Shown piece after piece: positions 7,966 through 13,381 of a stretch of DNA of 13,381 bases. Position numbers and translations under genes: made by a program. This stretch comes from Actinobacteria bacterium UBA4719. Its GTDB lineage: Bacteria > Actinomycetota > Actinomycetes > Actinomycetales > Dermatophilaceae. Each line of letters starts with the position of its first letter. Positions within the stretch are counted from its first letter, which is position 1. The stretch covers positions 22,482 to 35,862 of the forward strand of contig DHJN01000132.1 in assembly GCA_002404345.1 (NCBI GenBank), given 5' to 3'. The notes below the pieces were generated by a model. That model did no database searches. It saw only the letters and a list, made by a program, of their open reading frames with translations, and was not told where the DNA came from.

Positions 7966-10257
7966 GTGTCCACCTCCTCGTCCCGAACAGCCGCCGCCGT
8001 CAGGAGCCTCGCCGACGACGTCCGGGGTCGTAGTGATGAGCAGCTACGGGCACTGGTCCGCCGTCGCCCCGACCTGGCGCGACCCGCTCCGAGCGACCTG
8101 ACCTCGCTGGCTGCTCGCGCCAGCACACGGGCCAGCGTGCAGCGGGCCCTGGACGGGCTCGACCGTGGGCATCTGCAGGTCCTCGAGGCGCTCGTGGTCA
8201 GCGGAGACCCGGTCGACCTCGCCACGACCGCGAAGCTGCTCGGCAGGTCGGCCCGGTCCCTGGACGGATTCGTCCGGGAGCTCTGGGATCGCGCATTCCT
8301 GTGGCGCAGCAGCGATGGTCAGCACGTCGTGCGGGCGGTGTCCGAGGTGCTCGGGCCCCACCCAGCCGGCCTCGGACCGGGCATTGCCGACCTGCGCGGC
8401 TCGACCCCAGCCTGGATGGGGTCCCCCGAGGCGCTCGACTCGGTCATCGCCTCAGCGCCCCCGGACGCCCGAAGCATCCTCGACAAGCTCACCTGGGGAC
8501 CGCCGATCGGGACGCTGTCACCCGGTGGTCCCATGGCTGCCGCAGGCGCCTGGCTGTTGTCCCATCAGCTGATCGGCGCCCTGTCCGGCGACCACGTCGT
8601 CCTGCCCCGCGAGGTTGCCCTGCGACTGCGTGGTGACCGGTTGAACCTTGAGACCGCGTTGACCGCGCCACAGCTGACCGTCACTGCCCACGAACAGTCC
8701 TCGGTGGATGCCGCCGCCGGGGGTCAGGCCTCCGAGCTCCTCGGCCTCGTGGACGAGCTGGCAGCAGACTGGGGCCCTCGTCCACCGCGGGTCCTGCGCG
8801 CCGGTGGCCTGTCGGTGCGCGACTTCAAACACCTGGCCGCGATCCTCGACGTTGATCCGGCGCAGGCCGCCTTCGTCGTCGAAACTGCCTATGCCGCGGG
8901 TCTGCTGGCCGACGATGGATCGCTGGAGCCGGTGTGGGCGCCGACCCCGGGGTATGACGAGTGGCAGCAAAGACCTTCCGCGCACCGTTGGGTCCGGCTC
9001 GGTCGGGAGTGGCTGGCCTCGGGTCGCGCACCGCACCTGGTGGGCACAGTTCCTGCCGGTGGCGGCAGCCCCATCAACGCCCTTAGCGGGGATGTGGTCT
9101 ATCCGCCGATGCGGCAGCTGCGCGGCGACGTGCTGACCGAGCTGGCCGCACTGCCCGAAGGGCGGGCACCGGACCTGGGCGCCCTGGGTGACCGTATCGG
9201 CTGGCGCAGACCGATGCGCCGGGCCGAGATCATCGAGGCGGTCACGGCAGCCGTGCTGCGCGAGGCCGAGTGGCTCGGGATCACCGGGCGCGGAGCACTG
9301 AGCACCGCTGGACGTCTCCTCTTCGACGCCACGGCCGGCGCGGCTGCCGCGGAGGAGGCGATGAGCGCCCACCTGCCGTCACCCGTCGAGCACGTCCTGT
9401 TGCAGGCGGACCTGACCGCCGTCGCGCCAGGTCGGCTCGAAGGCAGCCTGGCGCAGTTCATGCGCCTGGTCGCCGATGTCGAGTCACGAGGCGGCGCAAC
9501 GGTTTACCGATTCTCCCCCGCGAGCGTTCGCAGGGGCCTGGACGCCGGATGGTCGTCCGCGCAGGTCCTCACCGCGCTGCAGGATGCAAGCCGTACGCCG
9601 GTACCCCAGCCGTTGGAGTACCTCGTCGGCGATGTCGCCCGGCGCCACGGCCAGACCCGAGTGGGTTCGGTGTCGGCATACATCCGCAGCGACGACTCGA
9701 TGGTGCTGGACACGATGCTGGCCGATCGCGGGCTCGCCGCGCTGCAGCTGAGGCGGGTCGCGCCGACGGTGGTCGTGTCGCCGGCACACACCATGGTGGT
9801 CCTGGAGATGTTGCGCGAGAACGGTTTTGCGCCGGTCGCCGAGTCCACGGACGGCGGGGTCATGGTCCCCCCCGTCTCCCACCACCGCACCCCAGCCCGC
9901 CGTTCGCCAGCCTCGCCCACGCTCACGTCCGTCGTCGATGACGAGCTGACCGAGACTCTGGTCTCCGCCCTGCGCGCCGGGGAGGAGTCGGCGGCATACG
10001 AGCTGGCGCACGCGCAGTCCCAGCCGGGTCCCCGACTGCCGTCCACCGAGCCAGCGGTCGCGCTTGCCCTCCTCCGCGAGGCGTCGGCAGACAGTCTCGG
10101 GGTCTGGATCGGTTATGCCGATGCCGATGGCCGGACCACGCGGATACTGTTCTATCCCCGAAGAATCGAGGGTGGACGCGCCTACGGATCCGTCGAGGGG
10201 TCCAATGTCGAGCGCGCCTTCTCGATCCACCGGATCACCGGTGCTGCCGTGAGCTGA
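7966..10257 (+). CDS. Helicase-associated protein with XPB/Ssl2-like region and WYL-like end
   Basis: A 763-residue cytosolic protein of the actinobacterial group annotated as helicase-associated (Rv0862c-like by recall). It has no Walker motifs and is not itself a helicase. The N-terminal half (to about 460) is helical, with winged-helix-like segments ([28 protein letters not shown]). Residues about 470-630 match the XPB/Ssl2-like helicase C-terminal domain (Helicase_C_3), from [19 protein letters not shown] to [20 protein letters not shown]. After a Pro-rich linker, residues about 708-763 ([19 protein letters not shown], then [18 protein letters not shown]) look like a WYL-type SH3-like fold. 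The GTG at 7966 follows a leaderless -10. The XPB gene lies 2.2 kb further on the same strand, consistent with a functional partnership in DNA repair or transcription-coupled processes (inference). Confidence 0.88.
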   Translation: MSTSSSRTAAAVRSLADDVRGRSDEQLRALVRRRPDLARPAPSDLTSLAARASTRASVQRALDGLDRGHLQVLEALVVSGDPVDLATTAKLLGRSARSLDGFVRELWDRAFLWRSSDGQHVVRAVSEVLGPHPAGLGPGIADLRGSTPAWMGSPEALDSVIASAPPDARSILDKLTWGPPIGTLSPGGPMAAAGAWLLSHQLIGALSGDHVVLPREVALRLRGDRLNLETALTAPQLTVTAHEQSSVDAAAGGQASELLGLVDELAADWGPRPPRVLRAGGLSVRDFKHLAAILDVDPAQAAFVVETAYAAGLLADDGSLEPVWAPTPGYDEWQQRPSAHRWVRLGREWLASGRAPHLVGTVPAGGGSPINALSGDVVYPPMRQLRGDVLTELAALPEGRAPDLGALGDRIGWRRPMRRAEIIEAVTAAVLREAEWLGITGRGALSTAGRLLFDATAGAAAAEEAMSAHLPSPVEHVLLQADLTAVAPGRLEGSLAQFMRLVADVESRGGATVYRFSPASVRRGLDAGWSSAQVLTALQDASRTPVPQPLEYLVGDVARRHGQTRVGSVSAYIRSDDSMVLDTMLADRGLAALQLRRVAPTVVVSPAHTMVVLEMLRENGFAPVAESTDGGVMVPPVSHHRTPARRSPASPTLTSVVDDELTETLVSALRAGEESAAYELAHAQSQPGPRLPSTEPAVALALLREASADSLGVWIGYADADGRTTRILFYPRRIEGGRAYGSVEGSNVERAFSIHRITGAAVS

Positions 10258-10275
10258 CCGCTGAGCTGCCCGACC

Positions 10276-10638
10276 TTACTGCGGCCGGTACGGCTCTCCT
10301 GCAACGGCTTTCGCGCCAGCCTTCTCCAGCTGCTCGACCACGCGTTCGGCACTGGCCGCACTGATCCCGGACACCACCACCACCGGCGCATCCTGCGCGA
10401 GCCTGCTGGCGGACATGAAGTCGAGCCCGGTCGCCCCACGGATGACGGTGATGACGCGGATCGGACTGGCTCCGGTCACCTGAAGGACGACCTGACGGTC
10501 CCCAGGCTCCGTCAGCTTGGGCAGCGCCCGACCGGGCTTGCGCAGCATGGCCTCGGCGCGCCGCTGCAGCCAACCCCTGCGCCCCCTGGGCGACGTGGCA
10601 TCTGTCGGCGTCGGATCGCCGGGGGTCTGGTCAATCAT
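10276..10638 (-). CDS. Stand-alone ribosomal L7/L12 C-terminal-domain-like protein
   Basis: A 120-residue protein. Residues 1-45 are polar and basic (RGRRGWLQRRAEAMLRKPGR). Residues about 49-114 follow the bL12 C-terminal fold: VVLQVTGASPIRVITVIRGATGL, then SRLAQDAPVVVVSGIS, then ASAERVVEQLEKAGAKAVA, in the order beta-alpha-alpha-beta-alpha-beta. The RGATGL signature is intact. Compared with ribosomal L12, the N-terminal dimerisation domain and hinge are missing, and several charged positions of the factor-binding helix (the VIK lysine and the KEAK cluster) are replaced by Thr, Met and Ser. It is therefore unlikely to replace L12 on the ribosome. ATG 10638 overlaps the end of the HMG-CoA lyase gene by 8 bp; ATGs at 10647 and 10650 are alternatives, and none has a clear ribosome-binding site, which fits coupling to the upstream gene. 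Function unknown. Confidence 0.75.
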   Translation of the reverse strand: MIDQTPGDPTPTDATSPRGRRGWLQRRAEAMLRKPGRALPKLTEPGDRQVVLQVTGASPIRVITVIRGATGLDFMSASRLAQDAPVVVVSGISAASAERVVEQLEKAGAKAVAGEPYRPQ

Positions 10639-11584
10639 CGGAAGCATCATTCGAGCTACTTGCCAGCGCCTTGACGACCCGTGACGGCGACGGCCGACCC
10701 AGGTGCCCCGCCATCCACACGCTGGTTTCCACCAGCGCCTCGAGGTCGACGCCCGTCTCGATCCCCAAGCCATCGAGAGCCCAGACGAGGTCCTCGGTCG
10801 CCAGGTTGCCGGTCGCGCTCTTCGCGTAGGGGCAGCCACCCAGACCACCCGTGGAGGCGTCGACGACGGTCACTCCGTGAGCCAGGGCAGCCAGGGTGTT
10901 GGCCAGCGCCTGACCATAGGTGTCGTGGAAGTGCACGCCGATGCGCTCGGCGCCAATCCCCTTGGTGTCCAACGCATCCAGCAGCCGGTGGACATGTCCA
11001 GTGGTGCCCGTTCCGATGGTGTCGCCCAGACTGAGCTGGTCACACCCCAGGTCCATTATCCGGGCTGCGACGTCCACGACCTGGTCAACGGGGACATCAC
11101 CCTCCCAAGGGTCGCCAAAGCACATCGAGACGTAGGCGCGGACCCACAGGCCCTCGGCCCGGGCTCGCTCGACGACGGGAGAGAACATGGCGATGGACTC
11201 CTCCACGCCGGTGTTGAGGTTCTTGCGGGCGAAGGTCTCGGTCGCGCTGCCAAAGATCGCGATGGCCTGGGCACCTTGGCTGAGCGCCGCGTCGAGACCT
11301 CGCTCGTTGGGCACCAGGACGGGCCGGTTGCGACCGCGGCCGACCTCACCGAGCAGACCGAGCAGGGCTGCGGAGTCGGCGAGCTGGGGGACCCACGCCG
11401 GCGCCACGAAGGAGGTCGTCTCGACCGTGTCGAGCCCGGCGGCCACCAGGCGTCGGATGAACTCGGCCTTGACCTCCACGGGGACCAGTGTCTTCTCGTT
11501 CTGCAGCCCATCGCGAGGTCCGACCTCGTAGATGGTGACCCGTCCGGGCATACCCGTCTGGGGTTCATGCTGCGGTCTTCGCAT
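10631..11584 (-). CDS. mvaB: Hydroxymethylglutaryl-CoA lyase
   Basis: A 317-residue TIM-barrel enzyme of the HMGL-like/DRE-TIM metallolyase family. It cleaves 3-hydroxy-3-methylglutaryl-CoA to acetoacetate and acetyl-CoA at the end of leucine breakdown. The metal site is visible as Asp25 in VGPRDGLQNEK (21-31) and His218/His220 in GVHFHDTYGQ; the catalytic cysteine is Cys251 in GGLGGCPYAKSATGN, followed by Asn260. Length is normal for the bacterial enzyme (about 300). ATG 11584 is preceded by an excellent AGGAGGT four bases away; Met12 is a possible shorter start. A related acyl-CoA carbon-carbon lyase or isopropylmalate-synthase-like enzyme is unlikely because the GGCPYA loop is specific. 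No acyl-CoA dehydrogenase or carboxylase genes of leucine catabolism are adjacent. The gene is co-transcribed with the overlapping L12-like gene. Confidence 0.92.
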   Translation of the reverse strand: MRRPQHEPQTGMPGRVTIYEVGPRDGLQNEKTLVPVEVKAEFIRRLVAAGLDTVETTSFVAPAWVPQLADSAALLGLLGEVGRGRNRPVLVPNERGLDAALSQGAQAIAIFGSATETFARKNLNTGVEESIAMFSPVVERARAEGLWVRAYVSMCFGDPWEGDVPVDQVVDVAARIMDLGCDQLSLGDTIGTGTTGHVHRLLDALDTKGIGAERIGVHFHDTYGQALANTLAALAHGVTVVDASTGGLGGCPYAKSATGNLATEDLVWALDGLGIETGVDLEALVETSVWMAGHLGRPSPSRVVKALASSSNDASDD

Positions 11585-11724
11585 CGGTACCTCCTGCTTG
11601 GGGCACCCATCGTGTCAGCAAGGGCTGGGGCGTCTCCATCGGCCAAGCATCAGAGGGGCAACGCAAGTTGATACCTTGTCGTCCACAGCTCACGTACGAG
11701 CCGGACGACACGGGGAGAAAACGC

Positions 11725-12354
11725 CTGAGCGAGACGACCAACGGCGGCAATCAGCCGCCCGATCCTGACCTGGGCCGGGGCCAGAACCCGGATCAGGACC
11801 AGATCCAGGACCAGCCCGCCGGATCGGTCTTCAACGACCCGATCGCACCAGTGTGGGCCGACCCGACCGCATCCATCTCCCCGCCGCCGGCTCCTCCGGG
11901 CGCGGCACACCCCCAGGACCAGCAGTCGGCAGCTTCGCAGGCGACCCCGCTGGCCGCCCCCCCGATGAGCAATCCCTACGCCCAGCAGCCTCCGGCTCAG
12001 CCGTACGGCCAGCAGTACCCGGCATACGGCCAGCAGTACCCGGCATACGGCCAACAGCCCTATGGGACCGGCCCGCCCGCAGAGACGAACGCCTCGGCCA
12101 TCGTGCTGACCATCGTGTCCGGGCTCCTCATGTTGAGCACCTGCTTCTTGATCGGCATCCCGAGCCTCGTCTTCGGCATCATTGCGCTGACGTCCAACAC
12201 CATGGACCCCGTGGGCTCACGCAAGAAGGCCAAGATCGGCTGGATCATTTTCGCCGTCAACGCTGGCCTCGCTATTCTGGTGCCCCTCGCCTTCCTCGCC
12301 ATCGCCTACCTGACCAGCAACGGCGACCTGTCCGGGCCACCGAACAACTTCTGA
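11725..12354 (+). CDS. DUF4190-like two-helix membrane protein with Pro/Gln/Tyr-rich tail
   Basis: About 209 residues. The first 120 are disordered (NQPPDPDLGRGQNPDQDQ, many Pro/Gln/Ala) and include YGQQYPA repeats. They are followed by a long hydrophobic segment at about 123-153 (ASAIVLTIVSGLLMLSTCFL and continuing), a cytoplasmic basic loop (SRKKAKIG), and a second helix at about 172-196. This layout is typical of actinobacterial DUF4190-like proteins with a Pro-rich cytoplasmic tail; function unknown. The start is uncertain. CTG 11725 has GGGGAG 7 nt upstream and gives MSETTNGGNQPP. The same frame reaches a TTG at 11668, but that stretch uses codons rare here (ATA, TGT, AGA, AAA), and it contains a possible -10 (TACCTT, 11672-11677). 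No ATG or GTG lies near. It diverges from HMG-CoA lyase. Confidence 0.8.
   Translation: MSETTNGGNQPPDPDLGRGQNPDQDQIQDQPAGSVFNDPIAPVWADPTASISPPPAPPGAAHPQDQQSAASQATPLAAPPMSNPYAQQPPAQPYGQQYPAYGQQYPAYGQQPYGTGPPAETNASAIVLTIVSGLLMLSTCFLIGIPSLVFGIIALTSNTMDPVGSRKKAKIGWIIFAVNAGLAILVPLAFLAIAYLTSNGDLSGPPNNF
12004..12057. repeat. 21-bp tandem repeat encoding YGQQYPA
   Basis: Two identical 21-bp units start TACGGCCAGCAGTACCCGGC (12004-12024 and 12025-12045), followed by a partial third (TACGGCCAACAG, 12046-12057). In frame they encode Tyr-Gly-Gln-Gln-Tyr-Pro-Ala, a flexible aromatic/Gln repeat just before the membrane region. Confidence 0.85.
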
Positions 12355-12357
12355 CCC

Positions 12358-12390
12358 ACAGCGACTTCTCACCAACAGCGACTTCTCACC
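12358..12390. repeat. Short tandem duplication after the DUF4190-like gene
   Basis: ACAGCGACTTCTCACC occurs at 12358-12373 and 12375-12390, a 17-bp period, directly after the stop codon. It is non-coding and probably a replication slippage scar; no role is evident. Confidence 0.6.
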
Positions 12391-12399
12391 CACGATGAT

Positions 12400-12433
12400 C
12401 GATCGCGGGCGGGAACACTCCCGCCCGCGATCG
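12400..12433 (+). terminator. Strong 15-bp hairpin terminator
   Basis: CGATCGCGGGCGGGA (12400-12414) pairs perfectly with TCCCGCCCGCGATCG (12419-12433) around an ACAC loop. It lies 45 bp after the DUF4190-like stop and 16 bp before the XPB start. Only a short CGTTGAT follows, not a long T-run, so this is the GC-rich, U-poor class common in Actinomycetota. It separates the two genes or, if the XPB promoter lies upstream, forms part of the XPB leader. Confidence 0.75.
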
Positions 12434-12449
12434 CGTTGATGGACACACC

Positions 12450-13381
12450 ATGGCTGACGGACCCCTGATCGTTCAGAGCGACAAGACACTCCTGCTCGAG
12501 GTCGACCACCCTGACGCTGAGGCGGCGCGCCGGGCCATCGCACCTTTTGCCGAGCTGGAACGCGCGCCCGAGCACGTGCACACCTACCGGCTCACTCCGC
12601 TCGGCCTGTGGAATGCCCGCGCCGCGGGACACGACGCCGAGCAGGTCATCAACACCCTCATCACGTACAGCCGGTATGCCGTGCCCCACGCCCTGCTCGT
12701 GGACGTCGCCGACACGATGGACCGCTACGGCCGGCTCACCCTGGCGAAGGACGGAGACCAGCTCGTCCTGCACAGCACCGATCGCCCGGTGCTCGAGGAA
12801 GTGTTGCGGCACAAGAGGATCCAGCCGCTTCTGGGCGAACGGCTGGACGACTCGAGTGTCCTGGTGCACCCCTCGGAGCGCGGACAGCTCAAGCAGCAGC
12901 TCCTCAAGATCGGCTGGCCTGCCGAGGACCTCGCCGGCTACGTCGACGGTGAGGCGCACCCGATCTCACTCAAGCTGGACAACTGGGCGCTGCGCCCCTA
13001 CCAGCAGCAGGCGGTTGACGGCTTCTGGCACGGCGGGTCGGGCGTCGTGGTCCTGCCCTGTGGCGCAGGCAAGACCCTGGTCGGCGCCGCCGCCATGGCC
13101 CAGGCGAGCGCCACCACCCTGATCCTGGTCACCAACACGGTCGCGGCCCGTCAGTGGCGCGACGAGCTGCTCAGTCGAACCGGCCTGACCGAGGACGAGA
13201 TCGGCGAGTACTCCGGTTCACGCAAGGAGATCCGACCGGTCACCATCGCGACGTACCAGGTTCTGACGACCAAACGCAAAGGCGTCTACACCCACCTCAG
13301 CCTGCTCGATGCCCGTGACTGGGGACTCATCATCTACGACGAGGTCCACCTGCTTCCCGCGCCGATCTTCCGGATGACCGC
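12450..13381 (+). CDS. XPB/ERCC3-type SF2 DNA helicase (5' part, continues past the window)
   Basis: 310 complete codons are present from ATG 12450 (MADGPLIVQSDKTLLLEVDH); the 3' end is outside. The N-terminal 180 residues are the damage-recognition/XPB N-terminal part (ELERAPEHVHTYRLTPLGLW; LVHPSERGQLKQQLLKIGWP; GYVDGEAHPISL). RPYQQQAVDGFW is the Q-like motif region. Walker A is LPCGAGKT (Gly205 to Thr209), motif Ia is LVTNTVAARQW, and the DEAH-type box is DEVH (297-300) in LIIYDEVHLLPAPIFRMTA. Motifs III-VI and the RED motif would follow. The sequence agrees closely, by recall, with mycobacterial XPB (about 540-550 residues). It unwinds DNA 3' to 5' in repair. No strong Shine-Dalgarno is seen; a hairpin ends 16 bp upstream. 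The helicase-associated gene upstream on the same strand is its usual genomic companion. Confidence 0.94.
   Translation, partial: MADGPLIVQSDKTLLLEVDHPDAEAARRAIAPFAELERAPEHVHTYRLTPLGLWNARAAGHDAEQVINTLITYSRYAVPHALLVDVADTMDRYGRLTLAKDGDQLVLHSTDRPVLEEVLRHKRIQPLLGERLDDSSVLVHPSERGQLKQQLLKIGWPAEDLAGYVDGEAHPISLKLDNWALRPYQQQAVDGFWHGGSGVVVLPCGAGKTLVGAAAMAQASATTLILVTNTVAARQWRDELLSRTGLTEDEIGEYSGSRKEIRPVTIATYQVLTTKRKGVYTHLSLLDARDWGLIIYDEVHLLPAPIFRMT

Noticed and set aside
6327..8033. Plus-strand open frame of 568 codons opposite the acyl-CoA synthetase
   Set aside because: Antisense shadow; the minus strand has all adenylation motifs.
7872..8225. N-terminal extension of the acyl-CoA synthetase to 8225
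   Set aside because: It would overlap the divergent helicase-associated gene, is Arg/Ser-rich and lacks family similarity; GTG 7871 has a strong Shine-Dalgarno.

Overview
The window is high-GC DNA of actinobacterial type. The signs are strong G/C use at third codon positions, GTG starts, long antisense shadow frames, and families largely confined to or typical of Actinomycetota (DUF2530, DUF3027, a CspB-type cold-shock protein of about 133 aa, a bacterial XPB helicase beside a helicase-associated protein). An Intrasporangiaceae-like or related high-GC lineage is my guess, not something the sequence proves. From memory, the gene content resembles a conserved actinobacterial neighbourhood known in Mycobacterium tuberculosis around rv0861c-rv0883c. 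There are no rRNA or tRNA genes, CRISPR arrays, insertion sequences or phage genes.

Left part (1-2.3 kb): the window opens inside a frame with seven 15-bp repeats (Pro-Pro-Ala-Thr-x) ending at 300. Facing it is a minus-strand operon that reads MarR-type regulator, MFS_3-type exporter, then a 28-residue single-helix membrane peptide. The three frames are stitched together by ATGA and TGATG overlaps. A 7-bp inverted repeat over the predicted -10 in front of marR suggests autoregulation.

Middle part (2.3-7.9 kb): an NCS2/AzgA-type purine permease is split by a single-base frameshift. It diverges from a small DUF2530 membrane protein, and both genes appear to be leaderless, with a TAnnnT -10 exactly 7 nt before each start codon. 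Next, all on the minus strand, come an AMP-forming fatty-acyl-CoA synthetase, a one-helix membrane protein with a Pro-rich cytoplasmic tail, a cold-shock-domain protein, and its close partner DUF3027.

Right part (7.97-13.4 kb): a long helicase-associated protein (XPB/Ssl2-like C-terminal region plus a WYL-like end) also looks leaderless. Converging on it is a two-gene minus-strand unit of HMG-CoA lyase and an overlapping gene for a stand-alone ribosomal L7/L12 C-terminal-domain protein. Divergent from that unit is a two-helix DUF4190-like protein with a Pro/Gln/Tyr-rich tail and a probable CTG start, closed by a strong hairpin. The window ends inside the XPB helicase gene, after the Walker A and DEVH motifs.

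Most genes are housekeeping or conserved-hypothetical. The observations most worth following are the coupled MFS micro-peptide, the frameshifted permease, the L12-CTD paralogue coupled to HMG-CoA lyase, and the exact-spacing leaderless promoters.
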